This document shows positions 37,426-47,159 of a stretch of 64,000 nucleotides of DNA, piece after piece. The notes below the pieces were generated by a model. It was not told the DNA's origin. It did no database searches and was given only the letters and a program-made list of their open reading frames with translations. The stretch is from assembly GCF_003991355.1 (NCBI RefSeq), contig NZ_RCSU01000007.1:124001-188000 (forward strand), read 5' to 3'. Position 1 is the stretch's first letter. Every line of letters begins with the position of its first letter. Both the position numbers and the translations under genes were made by a program. This DNA comes from Pseudoflavitalea rhizosphaerae. GTDB taxonomy: Bacteria; Bacteroidota; Bacteroidia; Chitinophagales; Chitinophagaceae.

Positions 37426-38228
37426 ACATACAGGAATACATATCAAGCGGTATCGTCGAAATGGTGGTACTCGGGCTGGCAGGCCAAAAGGAAAGGGAAG
37501 AGTTCGAAGAACTCTGCACCCGCTATCCTGAGCTGGCGGCTGCCCGTGACGCATTTGAGGCAAAGCTGGAGGACATCTATATGCAACACTCCTCCACTAT
37601 TGTTCTTCCTGTTGGGTTAAGGCAAAGTTTGATGGAAGCAACTCTAACCACTTCTCATAATCAAACCAAACCAACAAATGTAATCACTATGGAAAATGCC
37701 AACAGACCCGTACGGCGAACCAACTGGCTGGCTGTAGCATCGGTAATTCTACTGATTGTTGCCGCCTATTTTGCTTATCAGTTTCATTCTCAAAATGAAT
37801 CCCTGAAACAAGCCAATGTTGAATTGCAGAAGAAAGCAGATTCAACTGATGCTATCCTCCAACAGATCATCGCAGAACAAAAGGTTTTCAAAGATTCCAA
37901 TGTAACCGTTGTAAGCATGGAAGGAACAAAGATCGCTCCGCGTTCTTCCGCCAACGTTTACTGGGACTCCATCAACAGCAGCGTGTACCTGGTGGTGAAG
38001 AACATGCCTAAACTGCCAACAGATCAGCAGTACCAGCTCTGGGCACTGATCGATGGTAAACCCAAAGATCTCGGTGTGTTCGATGCCGAACAGGAAAAGC
38101 TCATCCTGAAAATGAACAACACCCAAAAAGCTGAGGCTTTTGCCATCACAATCGAGAAGCGGGGAGGCAATCCTTCGCCAACGCTTGAGAAGATGCAGTC
38201 GCTGGGTAAAACAAAAGCCCCGTTATAG
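37422..38228 (+). CDS. Anti-sigma factor, RskA type
   Basis: A 268-residue inner-membrane protein that should sequester the sigma factor encoded just before it. The N-terminal cytoplasmic part (1-100) is followed by one transmembrane helix (about 102-121, WLAVASVILLIVAAYFAYQF) and a short coiled coil. The periplasmic RskA domain (about 150-260) shows YWDSINSSVYLVVKNMPKLP, YQLWALIDGKPKDLGVFD and AFAITIEKRGG. The start is a GTG overlapping the sigma stop, so the pair is translationally coupled. A terminator follows. Confidence 0.9.
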   Translation: MNIQEYISSGIVEMVVLGLAGQKEREEFEELCTRYPELAAARDAFEAKLEDIYMQHSSTIVLPVGLRQSLMEATLTTSHNQTKPTNVITMENANRPVRRTNWLAVASVILLIVAAYFAYQFHSQNESLKQANVELQKKADSTDAILQQIIAEQKVFKDSNVTVVSMEGTKIAPRSSANVYWDSINSSVYLVVKNMPKLPTDQQYQLWALIDGKPKDLGVFDAEQEKLILKMNNTQKAEAFAITIEKRGGNPSPTLEKMQSLGKTKAPL

Positions 38229-38261
38229 CGGGCTCGCTGAAATCACCACAACGATATTCAG

Positions 38262-38288
38262 AAAAGATTCCTCCGGGAATCTTTTTTT
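38262..38288 (+). terminator. Terminator after the anti-sigma gene
   Basis: AAAGATTCC (38263-38271) and GGAATCTTT (38276-38284) pair across a TCCG loop and are followed by more T. Confidence 0.9.
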
Positions 38289-38361
38289 ATGTTCAGGCAT
38301 TCAGTAACATTGTTATCCAAGCAGCGTTCTACTGAAGCTCAAATTTTTGCAAGTGAAAAGA

Positions 38362-38748
38362 ATGTTTGAATCTGTTCTGACCCCCATCGCCTGGACGTTT
38401 ACGATCCTGGTTCTGCTTTGCATTCCCGGCTCCTCCATTCCAGACCTGGACGGGCCTGTGATCCCACATTTCGACAAGCTGGTCCATTTCCTGCTTTTTG
38501 CCGTTTTCTCCGGCTTGTGGAATATTTACCTGTCCTGTAAAAAATATTCCACAGAAAGACTCAAGAAAGGATTTTGGCTTGTTTTCCTCAGCGCCGTTTT
38601 CTACGGAGCCTTGCTGGAAGTGATCCAGTATTATCTGGTGCCCGACAGGAGCTTTGATCCGGGAGATATTGCAGCCGATGCGGCGGGAGGAGCTGCCGCT
38701 TATGCGTATTCCTATTTTAAATTATTGAGAATCAACTCAGGCAATTAG
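38362..38748 (+). CDS. VanZ-like membrane protein
   Basis: A protein of about 128 residues with four hydrophobic helices. It shows the VanZ layout: HFDKLVHFLLFAVF in the second segment and a C-terminal ALLEVIQYYL...RSFDPGDIAADAAGG. VanZ-like proteins are named after a teicoplanin-resistance factor, but most have no known function. Starts at TTG 38347 and GTG 38353 are possible; ATG 38362 is used. It sits after the sigma/anti-sigma unit behind a terminator. Confidence 0.85.
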   Translation: MFESVLTPIAWTFTILVLLCIPGSSIPDLDGPVIPHFDKLVHFLLFAVFSGLWNIYLSCKKYSTERLKKGFWLVFLSAVFYGALLEVIQYYLVPDRSFDPGDIAADAAGGAAAYAYSYFKLLRINSGN

Positions 38749-39233
38749 TACACAAAAAAAATTGGCCCCTGTAGATACAGGGGCCGTAACCAAAACTAAC
38801 TGCTTATGAGAAAATTGACTGCTTTATTTTGTGAGTCTTACAAAAGAACTACAACCAGTATAACGCAAATCCAGTGCCATTAGTATAACCCAACCCGTTA
38901 AAGAAGGGTTAACCCTGTTTTCTGACTTTCACTTTTCCGGATTTGCAAAGAGCGTTTTCTTTTGACATCACAAAGGAACCAAGAGTAAGCCGTATTTCCA
39001 CATTTTGAATCCATTTTTTCAAAATGTTAACAATCCATTCATACTAAAATGGACCTGCAATACAGGTTTTATATGAACTAAATATAGCGCTACGATTAAA
39101 AATATATTAAACCTGATAACGGTGCCGCATAGCCTGCCAGCTTGTCTTCCGGAAAAGGAAGAAATGCCATGACAGGCTGCTGTTTCAGTACCAACTATTA
39201 CCAGTAACCGAAGTTTAACTTTTCCTGATCTGC
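38749..39233. other. 485-bp intergenic region with hairpin and stub ORF
   Basis: No gene of normal size. It contains a perfect 10-bp hairpin (38764-38785) and a 25-codon ORF (38806-38883, MRKLTALFCESYKR...). The ORF begins like an exported-protein signal but lacks its hydrophobic core. An imperfect AGCCTG/CAGGCT hairpin lies at about 39130-39178. Long A/T-rich runs fill the rest. Because convergent transcripts meet here, some of this is probably 3' UTR. Confidence 0.5.
38764..38785 (-). terminator. Hairpin terminator
   Basis: GGCCCCTGTA (38764-38773) and TACAGGGGCC (38776-38785) form a perfect stem with a 2-base gap. On the minus strand it is followed by AATTTTTTTT, so it can end transcripts coming from prfA, although 450 bp downstream of it. 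It also follows the VanZ-like gene. Confidence 0.75.
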
Positions 39234-40298
39234 TTAGTTCTGTTTGGTGAGTTTTTCAGCATTCTCTGCAAACTGAAGAGCATCAATGAATTCCTGGATA
39301 TTTCCCGTTAAAACATCATCGAGGTTATAAACGGTCATGCCTATACGATGATCGGTAACACGTCCCTGCGGATAATTGTAAGTGCGGATTTTTGCACTGC
39401 GGTCACCCGTACTTACAAGGCTCTTACGATGACGTGCAATTTCATCTTCCTGCTTGCGTACCTGTTCTTCATAAAGCCTGGTACGAAGCATTTGCATGGC
39501 TTTTTCGCGGTTGCCGAGCTGTGTACGCTCGGTCTGGCACATTACTACAGTGCCGGTGGGAAGGTGCGTGAGGATTACCTTGGTTTCTACTTTGTTTACG
39601 TTCTGTCCGCCAGCGCCGCCGCTTCTTGCAGTTTCCATTTTCACATCGCTTTCCTTTACTTCCACATCTACTTCTTCTGCCTCAGGCATTACTGCCACTG
39701 TAGCGGCTGAAGTATGTACGCGCCCGGAGGCTTCAGTATCGGGAACGCGTTGTACGCGGTGAACGCCTGATTCAAATTTGAGGGTGCCATAAACATCATC
39801 ACCTGTTACTTCAACCTGGACTTCCTTGTAGCCACCAACGGTGCCTTCCGTTTCGCTGAGTACAGCAGTTTTGTAACCACGCTTTTCACAATAGCGGAGA
39901 TACATGCGGAGGAGGTCGCCGGCAAAAAGACTGGCTTCGTCGCCTCCCGTTCCTGCGCGGATCTCGAGGATCACATTCTTTTCGTCCTGTGGATCTTTCG
40001 GGATCAGCAGCTGACGGATATGTGCTTCCATTTTTTCCTTTTGTTCTTCCAGGGCTGGGAGTTCTTCCTTGGCGAGTTCGCGGAGTTCCGCATCGTCGCC
40101 ATTCAGGGCGCCGCGATAGCTGTTCACGTCATTCAGCAGGCTTACATAGTCCTTATGGGCCTGAACGATCTTTTCCAGGCTCCGGTATTCCTTGCTGAGT
40201 TCCATGAATTTCCGGTTGTTTCCAACGATCTCAGGATTGGTCAATGCCACTCCCAGGTCTTCAAACCGCGCTGTGATCGCTTCTAATTTGTCTAGCAT
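39234..40298 (-). CDS. prfA: Peptide chain release factor 1
   Basis: A 354-residue release factor that recognises UAA and UAG and triggers peptide hydrolysis. The catalytic GGQ (G230-Q232 in [15 protein letters not shown]) and the usual long N-terminal coiled region are present. The C-terminal [14 protein letters not shown] is typical. The ATG at 40298 is chosen because the upstream extension to 40352 is polar and runs through the -7 box at 40350-40357. Confidence 0.97.
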   Translation of the reverse strand: MLDKLEAITARFEDLGVALTNPEIVGNNRKFMELSKEYRSLEKIVQAHKDYVSLLNDVNSYRGALNGDDAELRELAKEELPALEEQKEKMEAHIRQLLIPKDPQDEKNVILEIRAGTGGDEASLFAGDLLRMYLRYCEKRGYKTAVLSETEGTVGGYKEVQVEVTGDDVYGTLKFESGVHRVQRVPDTEASGRVHTSAATVAVMPEAEEVDVEVKESDVKMETARSGGAGGQNVNKVETKVILTHLPTGTVVMCQTERTQLGNREKAMQMLRTRLYEEQVRKQEDEIARHRKSLVSTGDRSAKIRTYNYPQGRVTDHRIGMTVYNLDDVLTGNIQEFIDALQFAENAEKLTKQN

Positions 40299-40349
40299 GT
40301 TTACAGTATTTTTACGCCCGGAATTACTTTCCTCCGGTTGAAAGGATGG

Positions 40350-40357
40350 CAAAGTTA
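40350..40357 (-). promoter_or_regulatory. -7 box for prfA
   Basis: The minus strand reads TAACTTTG (exact TAnnTTTG), 51 bp before the prfA ATG. It overlaps the alternative upstream start of the divergent aminohydrolase gene. Confidence 0.55.
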
Positions 40358-40375
40358 ATCGATTTCACCGTTTCT

Positions 40376-41545
40376 ATGGCTTACAGAAAGTTCAAAGCAG
40401 ACCAATTATTTACAGGGACCAGCCTGCTTTCAGGCGGCGAGGTACTGATCACCACCGGGCGGGGTGTTACAGAAGCCATTGTTCCGGCCAGCGAAGCGGG
40501 CGAAGGCGTGCAGGAACTGAGCGGCATTCTCTGCCCGGGATTCGTGAATGCCCATTGCCACCTGGAGCTCAGCCATATGAAAGGCCGCATTCAGCCGGGA
40601 AGCGGCATGGTGGATTTTCTGCTGGGCGTGATGAAGCAAAGGCATTTTCCGCAGGAAGAAGTGCAGGCGGCGATCGCCCAGGCTGAAACGGCAATGTGGG
40701 AAAATGGCATTGTAGCGGTGGGCGATATCTGCAATACTCCGGATACCATCGCAGCCAAAACCAGGGGAAGACTGGTGTACAGGAATTTTATCGAAACCAT
40801 GGGCTTTATTCCCGCCACCGCTCCGCAACGATTTGCTTTTGCGAAATCAGTTTTCGATCAGTTCGAAGCAGCAATGCCCGGCAGGAATTCCATCGTTCCC
40901 CATGCCCCCTATTCTGTTTCTCCGGCGCTGCTGCAACTCATAGCGGATTTTCAGGGAAACCGATACCTGTCGATCCACAACCAGGAAAGCATCGCCGAAA
41001 CGCAGTTCCTGAAAAACGGATCGGGCGAGATGCGCAGGCTCTATGATTTTCTCGGCATCGATCTTTCATTTTATCAGCCCACAGGATTGAGTAGCCCGAA
41101 ACTGATACTGCCTCCATTTGGTCAGCAACACCAAATGATCCTGGTGCACGATGTATATACCGAAGCGTCGGATCTGCAATGGATGAAGGAGGAGGCCTTA
41201 CCTGCACTGTTCTTTTGTCTATGCCCCAATGCCAATCTGTATATCGGTAATGGTCTGCCTGATATTGAATTGCTGCGCAGGCAGGAGCTTAATATTGTTT
41301 TGGGAACGGATAGTCTTTCCTCAAATCAACAGTTAAGTATACTCGAAGAAATGAAAACTGTTGCTGCTGAGTTTCCGGGTATTCCCATTGCAGAGTTGCT
41401 GCAATGGGCCACGCTCAATGGCGCGAAGGCGCTGGGTTTTGAAGCGCAGATCGGTAGTTTTGAAAAAGGGAAACAGCCGGGTTTGGTGTTGATTGAAAAT
41501 ACAGAGGATGGAATTGGAAAAGCTACGGCAAAAAGAATCATGTAA
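40376..41545 (+). CDS. Amidohydrolase, aminofutalosine deaminase-like
   Basis: A 389-residue metal-dependent deaminase of the ATZ/TRZ branch. Metal ligands are visible: FVNAHCHLE (H60, H62), PHAPYS (H176), SIHNQE (H201, E204) and LGTDSLSSN (D312). The family includes aminofutalosine, adenosylhomocysteine and guanine deaminases. Aminofutalosine deamination in menaquinone synthesis is a fair guess, but no other menaquinone gene is nearby. The ATG at 40376 is preferred over 40346, as the family usually starts with a short polar stretch such as MAYRKFKAD. It is convergent with recO. Confidence 0.8.
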   Translation: MAYRKFKADQLFTGTSLLSGGEVLITTGRGVTEAIVPASEAGEGVQELSGILCPGFVNAHCHLELSHMKGRIQPGSGMVDFLLGVMKQRHFPQEEVQAAIAQAETAMWENGIVAVGDICNTPDTIAAKTRGRLVYRNFIETMGFIPATAPQRFAFAKSVFDQFEAAMPGRNSIVPHAPYSVSPALLQLIADFQGNRYLSIHNQESIAETQFLKNGSGEMRRLYDFLGIDLSFYQPTGLSSPKLILPPFGQQHQMILVHDVYTEASDLQWMKEEALPALFFCLCPNANLYIGNGLPDIELLRRQELNIVLGTDSLSSNQQLSILEEMKTVAAEFPGIPIAELLQWATLNGAKALGFEAQIGSFEKGKQPGLVLIENTEDGIGKATAKRIM

Positions 41546-41576
41546 TTACTCTTGCTGTGCACTCTGAGTAAGTATA

Positions 41577-42317
41577 TCACGATAACACTTCCTGCAATAC
41601 CGGCAACGTTTTCAGTGTCCCAAAATCAGGCACATGCAATGCGTAAAAAGTCTGATATCCCTGCAATAATATTCTTCTTGTTTCCTGGTTGAGCGGGATT
41701 TCATTAAGTTCCTGTGGTTGCATCACTTTCAGCAATTGTGAAGTGATATAACTGTAAGGCATACCCAAAAAATGCGGATGTACGGGATGTTCTGCTGTGA
41801 ATTCGCCTTCCTGCAGATCCAGGTAGGGTGTATGTTCCGTGTAATCGTCATTCAGCCTGAAGCCGTAGATGGTGGCGAGGTGTAAGGCAAAGAATAAAGG
41901 GAAATTGGCGATGGCCTGTCCTTTGGCTTCATCGAGGTGCAGGAAAGCATCTTCGATAAAATGATAAAGGTCCGGGTTGGATTCTGGTTGCTTCAATGTT
42001 TTCTGCAATAGTTCCACCATGAAGAGCGCTGCTGCATTCTTCACCACATCGAAAAAAATATGCTGGTAAATGAAGGCCCACCTGAATTCCCTGATGCGTT
42101 GCAGGTTCTTCAGTTCATTGTGATACACCTGCATGTCCAGGATGGCGGCGGGCTGGAACATATTCGCTTTACCGCCTCCTTTCTTAGAGGAACTGCGCAC
42201 CCCATTCACGATATAGGATTGAATACCGAAAAGCTCCGTGTAGATCGTTACTATCACACTGGTTTCTCCGTACTTGACCGTACGCAGCACAATTCCTTTT
42301 GTATGGTGAATGGTCAT
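41577..42317 (-). CDS. recO: DNA repair protein RecO
   Basis: A 246-residue recombination mediator that loads RecA on gapped DNA with RecR. The N-terminal OB-fold HTKGIVLRTVKYGETSVIVTIYTE is characteristic, and AAALFMVELLQKTLKQPESNPDLYHFIEDAF is the helical middle domain. The zinc-binding cysteines of some homologues are absent, as in many Bacteroidota. It starts 6 bp after the porZ stop on the same strand, so both probably share a transcript. Confidence 0.94.
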   Translation of the reverse strand: MTIHHTKGIVLRTVKYGETSVIVTIYTELFGIQSYIVNGVRSSSKKGGGKANMFQPAAILDMQVYHNELKNLQRIREFRWAFIYQHIFFDVVKNAAALFMVELLQKTLKQPESNPDLYHFIEDAFLHLDEAKGQAIANFPLFFALHLATIYGFRLNDDYTEHTPYLDLQEGEFTAEHPVHPHFLGMPYSYITSQLLKVMQPQELNEIPLNQETRRILLQGYQTFYALHVPDFGTLKTLPVLQEVLS

Positions 42318-42323
42318 GTTGGG

Positions 42324-44624
42324 TTATTTGATGAATACAATTTTTGCGGCTGTTTGTTCCTTTTTGTTTTCATCGGTAACCAGAACGAGATATATTCCTG
42401 AAGAAACTTTACTACCGTTATAATGCCTGCCATTCCAGACGGCTTGTCCACCTAAGGCCCGGGTCTGGTACACGAGCCTGCCATCGGTTTCCGTGATTTT
42501 CACGATGGCATTGTTCGCCAGGCCCCTGATAGCGATGGTTCCATTATAACCCGGAGGCACTGGATTTGGAAATACCAGCAGGTTTTGACTGGTGGGGCCT
42601 CCTTCTGTTGCTGTGCTGCGGAAAGAGCAGATTCCTTTGGGGGTGGAGAAGAAGATCTCTCCGGTTAAGCCGTTGGCGGCAATCTGTTGCACATCGTTAT
42701 CAACTAAAGGACTGTTGCCCGTGTGGAATCGATACAGGGTTTTCCCGCCATCTGCACTGATCAGCCAGACGCCATTTTTAGTACCGATCCATTTGCGGTC
42801 GGCTCCATCCACGGCAATGCATTGTACCTGCTCATCGCGGAAAAGATAGCCCGCGAAATTGTCCGATTGCACCACTGGAAGAATAGCTTCACAGCCAGTG
42901 TTGCTGTTGGCGTCCTGCGGGCATTGTACGATACCGATGCCACGATTTGTGCCAATCCAGATAAAGCCACTCTGATCTTTGGCAATACAGTTAACATTGT
43001 TGTCGGGCAGATTGCCGTTACCTGCTCCGCTGCGATACCATTTCCACTGATCATCGGAAGGATTGTCGATGGAATTGCCGTAGGAGAAAACATAAAGGCC
43101 ATTGCCTTTGGGCGAGACCATCCACACCTGGTTGTAATCATCTGCTATGAGTTGCGCCACTGCATTTTCCGAAACAGGAAAAGGAATGGTGAAGGATTTG
43201 AAATTTCCATCGGGTTTTCTTACTACCAGTTCTCCCGGTGAACCGTAGTTGCTGATCCAAAGATTGCCGCCTGCATCAAATTGGAGGCCGCTCACGCGAT
43301 AACTGTTTGTTGAAAAATAGGCAGGCTGGATGGCTGAGTTCTGTTTGAATACTGTGAGCGGTTTGCCTTCCTGGATATGCAGGAGGCCATCGTCGAAAGA
43401 TCCTGCCCAGATGGATTGATCAGTAGGATCGATGGCAACGCTGACAATATCGTTTATGCTATCGGGTAAGCTGGCTGTGGCGGTATTCATGTTTGTCCAG
43501 TTGTTATCCCGGAAGCGATAGAGGCCATTGCGGTTATTGGCTGGTTCCCAGTTGGGTGTTACGCTTCCTGCGGCAACCCAGAGTGTATTGTCGAGTACCT
43601 GCATTTGTCCGTTTGCAACAGCAGCAGGGGAGCCCGGAACGAAGGATTCAAAGTTACCGGCGCCATCGGTGGCGCTTAATCCGCTGCCGGCATCGGCGAT
43701 CCAGTATTGTTGTTGAAACCAGATAGCCTGCCTTGGGGCAGCAGTGAATACAGGATGTTGAATGATACTCTCAACAACCCCTGCATTGGTGATGCTTATC
43801 ACTCTTGACTGCGGACCATTTTGTTGAGTGAGCAGTAGTCTGTTGCCGGAAGTTCTTAATTCCCTGATCTCCCAGCCATCGTTATAAAAAGAAATCCAAC
43901 TGGTATTCTGTCGGGTAAATATCTGGTTATTCCATTGGACGAATATTTGATCGCCTGATAACACTACTGATCTTGCACTGCCGGCGGGTAATCCATCCAT
44001 TCCTGAAAGCATTTCCCAGTTGCGATAGTCGGCCAGGTTATTTGCGTTTACTGGTGCACGTTTCAATCCGTCTTCAGTTGCTGCGTAATAGAATTGCGCA
44101 TCTGCAACAGTGTTATATACTGCGGTCTTGTTGCCATTGCTGCCAATGATCCAGGTATCGCTGACTTCATATTTGTCCAGGTTGAGCAGGATGATGCCCA
44201 GGCCGGTACTAAGCAGGGCGCGTTGCTGTTGCACGTAGATATGGTTGATGGTCTTGTTGCCGCTGATGGTGGAATTTTTAATGGCGTCGATATTGTGCAC
44301 AGTGTTCTGCAATAGCACATCTACGTTACTGTTGGAATAGGCGATCACCAGTTTGTTACCATCCGGATCTGCACCGATGGCGCCGATGCCCGTTTCCGAA
44401 AGTCCGCTGATACGGCTGAAACGCTCGATGGAATTGTCTGAAGGATCAACAGAAAAAATGCTGAATGGCGTGGCGCACCAGATGATCGACTGCTGCTGTG
44501 ATACAGCAATGGCCTGATGATAAGGAAGGTGGTCCCTCCACTGCCCAACCGGCTGGAGCTGGGCGGAACTAATGGCATGCAGCAAAACAAAAAGGGGAAG
44601 CAAAAAGGATTTCCGGTTCGGCAT
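42324..44624 (-). CDS. porZ: PorZ-like type IX secretion protein
   Basis: A 766-residue exported protein (signal peptide ending AISSAQ). Most of it is beta-propeller repeats of two-component-regulator type: HLPYHQAIAVSQQQSIIWCATPFSIFSVD at the start, SGFIWIGTNRGIGIV and RKWIGTKNGVWLISADGGKT later. The last 85 residues are a type IX sorting domain (LLVFPNPVPPGYNGTIAIRG, GIYLVLVT, ending AAKIVFIK). This layout and length match PorZ, part of the attachment complex that links cargo to anionic LPS. The ATG at 44624 is chosen. Confidence 0.85.
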   Translation of the reverse strand: MPNRKSFLLPLFVLLHAISSAQLQPVGQWRDHLPYHQAIAVSQQQSIIWCATPFSIFSVDPSDNSIERFSRISGLSETGIGAIGADPDGNKLVIAYSNSNVDVLLQNTVHNIDAIKNSTISGNKTINHIYVQQQRALLSTGLGIILLNLDKYEVSDTWIIGSNGNKTAVYNTVADAQFYYAATEDGLKRAPVNANNLADYRNWEMLSGMDGLPAGSARSVVLSGDQIFVQWNNQIFTRQNTSWISFYNDGWEIRELRTSGNRLLLTQQNGPQSRVISITNAGVVESIIQHPVFTAAPRQAIWFQQQYWIADAGSGLSATDGAGNFESFVPGSPAAVANGQMQVLDNTLWVAAGSVTPNWEPANNRNGLYRFRDNNWTNMNTATASLPDSINDIVSVAIDPTDQSIWAGSFDDGLLHIQEGKPLTVFKQNSAIQPAYFSTNSYRVSGLQFDAGGNLWISNYGSPGELVVRKPDGNFKSFTIPFPVSENAVAQLIADDYNQVWMVSPKGNGLYVFSYGNSIDNPSDDQWKWYRSGAGNGNLPDNNVNCIAKDQSGFIWIGTNRGIGIVQCPQDANSNTGCEAILPVVQSDNFAGYLFRDEQVQCIAVDGADRKWIGTKNGVWLISADGGKTLYRFHTGNSPLVDNDVQQIAANGLTGEIFFSTPKGICSFRSTATEGGPTSQNLLVFPNPVPPGYNGTIAIRGLANNAIVKITETDGRLVYQTRALGGQAVWNGRHYNGSKVSSGIYLVLVTDENKKEQTAAKIVFIK

Positions 44625-44627
44625 CAC

Positions 44628-44635
44628 CAAAAATA
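44628..44635 (-). promoter_or_regulatory. -7 box directly before porZ
   Basis: The minus strand reads TATTTTTG (exact TAnnTTTG), ending only three bases before the porZ ATG at 44624. A leaderless transcript is predicted. Confidence 0.45.
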
Positions 44636-44719
44636 CAACAGAATACAAATCTTTGTCAACTTGCGCAAATTGGCTTTCTTTGCCTCGCCTACAGTTATTT
44701 GCTCATTAAAATCTTTTCT

Positions 44720-47062
44720 ATGTGGGGAACCATTGCCAGGATTGTGCTGAAATTCCGGTGGATTTTACTCGTTCTTTTAGTATTGGCTACAGCTCTGATG
44801 GCATATCATGCTTCCAAAGTTCAATTGAGCTATGAATTCACCAGGGCTATCCCTACAGATAATCCCAAGTACCAGGAATACCAGGAATTCCGGAAACTGT
44901 TTGGAGAAGATGGTAACCTGATGGTGATCGGGATCCAGACAAAGGATCTTTTCCAGGAGAAATTCTATAACGATTATGCTGCCCTCGTTAAAAATATCCG
45001 CCAGGTAAAAGCGGTGGAAGATGTGCTCAGTATTCCCGGCGCCGCCAATTTGAAGAGGGATTCCGCATCAGAAAAACTCAATGCCAGTGTGGTGTTCCCG
45101 GACCGTGCATTAAGCCAGCATGAACTGGATAGTTGTTCTGCAATTTTTCTCAGCCTGCCTTTTTACCAGGGACTGCTGTACAATCCCGTTACCAGTACCT
45201 GTATGATGGGTATCCGTATCAATAAGGATATACTGAATTCAAAAGCCCGCAATGAAGTGGTAGCGGATATCGTAGCTGCCGGCGAAGCTTTCGGAAAAAA
45301 GTACGGCGTTGAAATGCATTACAGCGGCCTGCCGCTGATACGCACCAATATGGCCACCAAAGTGGCCAGTGAAATGCAATGGTTCCTGCTGGGATCAATC
45401 GTGCTCTCTGCTATCATTCTTCTCCTTTTCTTCAGAAGCATCTCTGCCATGACGCTCTCACTGGCTGTAGTGATCATCGGCGTTGTCTGGAGCCTCGGTA
45501 CACTCGAATGGTTTGGTTATAAGATATCACTGCTTACTGCATTGATATCGCCATTGATAGTAGTGATCGGCATTCCCAATTGTATTTACTTCCTCAATAA
45601 ATACCACACGGCTTATAATGATGCAGATCCTTCATTGGGGACCAAAGAAAGAAAGTTCGCTGCATTACACATGATGATCGAGCGGATGGGTGTGGTTACT
45701 CTCTTCTGTAATATCGCTGCAGCCATTGGATTTGCAGTATTCGGATTGACCAGGAGCGAGATCCTGAAAGAATTCGGCATTGTGGCTGGTATCAATATCA
45801 TGGCGCTGTTCTTCATCTCCATCATCCTGATCCCTGCTGTGCTGAGCTTCCTGCCTTCTCCCAAACCCAGGCATACGAAATACCTCGATAACAAATGGCT
45901 GCACACCATCCTGCAGAAACTGGAAGTATGGAGCCTGCACCATCAGAAGCAGATCTATATCGTTACCGGTATCGTACTGATCGTTGCAGTAGCTGGTATC
46001 TTCAAGCTGCGCACAGAAGGCTTTATTGTAGATGACCTGCCGAAGACCGATAAGATCTACACTGACCTTAAATTCTTCGAACATCATTTCAAAGGCGTAA
46101 TGCCGCTGGAGATTGTGGTGGATACGAAAAGAAAGAATGGCCTTCGGATAAATCCCCTCGCGCATTTCGAGAAGATCGACAGCCTCAGCCAGTTCATCAC
46201 ATCACAGTCCGAAATGGCAAGGCCATTATCGATCGTGGAAGGATTGAAGTTTGCGCGGCAGGCATATTATAATGGAGACAGCGCCAGCTATGGTCTTCCC
46301 AATTCTTTCGATATAGCATTCCTGGCCCAGTATCTCGGCAGCAAAGGTGATGACTCTACTGCAAAGCAGAACAATTTCACCCGCATCGTTCGTTCGTTTA
46401 TGGACAGCACCAGGCAGCGTGCACGCATCAGCGTGAATATGGCCGACGTTGGAACGAAGAGACTGCCTGAGATCATCGATTCTCTCAACCGGCGCAGCAA
46501 ACAGATCTTCGACACTGCCAAATACAATATTCAGTTCACCGGAACCTCTGTTACCTTCCTCGAAGGAAGCGCCTTTATCATCAACGGACTGAAAGAAAGT
46601 ATTCTCTGGGCCTTCGGATTGATTGCCCTTTGTATGCTTTACCTCTTCCGCTCATTCCGCATCCTGTTCTGTTCCCTGGTGCCGAATGTGATCCCACTGA
46701 TCATAACAGCCGGTGTAATGGGCTGGGCTGGTGTTGCCATCAAACCTTCTACAGTACTTGTTTTCAGCGTGGCACTCGGTATTGCGATAGATATCACTAT
46801 ACGATTCTTGGTAAATTATAAACAGGAATTGCAACTCAGCAAAAAGACCTCTCATGAAATTGTGATCGATACGATCCATAAAACAGGGATTAGTATCATA
46901 TATACATCCATGGTTCTCATCGCCGGATTCATAATTTTTTGCATAAGTGATTTTGGCGGCACCAAAGCATTGGGGTGGTTAACTTCTCTTACCCTTGTGT
47001 TGGCAACACTGACTAACCTGATATTTTTGCCAGCTTTATTGATATCTATCACAAAAAAATAG
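44720..47062 (+). CDS. MMPL/RND-family exporter
   Basis: A 780-residue inner-membrane transporter with the RND layout: a first helix (LVLLVLATALMAYHASKV), a large periplasmic loop, a block of helices, a second loop, and a final block of helices. The sterol-sensing-like segments ALISPLIVVIGIPNCIYFLNKYH and VFSVALGIAIDITIRFLVNYK are clear. There is no adaptor or outer-membrane channel gene beside it, so it is not a classical tripartite drug pump. Members of this branch move lipids or hopanoids, but the substrate here is unknown. The ATG at 44720 replaces an upstream TTG. Confidence 0.9.
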   Translation: MWGTIARIVLKFRWILLVLLVLATALMAYHASKVQLSYEFTRAIPTDNPKYQEYQEFRKLFGEDGNLMVIGIQTKDLFQEKFYNDYAALVKNIRQVKAVEDVLSIPGAANLKRDSASEKLNASVVFPDRALSQHELDSCSAIFLSLPFYQGLLYNPVTSTCMMGIRINKDILNSKARNEVVADIVAAGEAFGKKYGVEMHYSGLPLIRTNMATKVASEMQWFLLGSIVLSAIILLLFFRSISAMTLSLAVVIIGVVWSLGTLEWFGYKISLLTALISPLIVVIGIPNCIYFLNKYHTAYNDADPSLGTKERKFAALHMMIERMGVVTLFCNIAAAIGFAVFGLTRSEILKEFGIVAGINIMALFFISIILIPAVLSFLPSPKPRHTKYLDNKWLHTILQKLEVWSLHHQKQIYIVTGIVLIVAVAGIFKLRTEGFIVDDLPKTDKIYTDLKFFEHHFKGVMPLEIVVDTKRKNGLRINPLAHFEKIDSLSQFITSQSEMARPLSIVEGLKFARQAYYNGDSASYGLPNSFDIAFLAQYLGSKGDDSTAKQNNFTRIVRSFMDSTRQRARISVNMADVGTKRLPEIIDSLNRRSKQIFDTAKYNIQFTGTSVTFLEGSAFIINGLKESILWAFGLIALCMLYLFRSFRILFCSLVPNVIPLIITAGVMGWAGVAIKPSTVLVFSVALGIAIDITIRFLVNYKQELQLSKKTSHEIVIDTIHKTGISIIYTSMVLIAGFIIFCISDFGGTKALGWLTSLTLVLATLTNLIFLPALLISITKK

Positions 47063-47096
47063 GTCGTAAAGTTGTCATGTGCAGCACGTTTAGATT

Positions 47097-47104
47097 TACA
47101 TTTG
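47097..47104 (+). promoter_or_regulatory. -7 box for the first susC-like gene
   Basis: TACATTTG is an exact TAnnTTTG match, 55 bp before the ATG. A GTTGTC at about 47071 could be the -33 element. Confidence 0.55.
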
Positions 47105-47159
47105 TCCATATTTAGGGCAATAATGCCTTGCTACTTTAATTAACCAAAACTGGTTGCAC

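Noticed and set aside
36877-38228. Sigma/anti-sigma pair considered as the regulator of the SusC/D pairs
   Set aside because: The pairs lie 9 kb away, their SusC proteins lack the N-terminal signalling domain such cascades need, and the anti-sigma factor is RskA-like rather than FecR-like.
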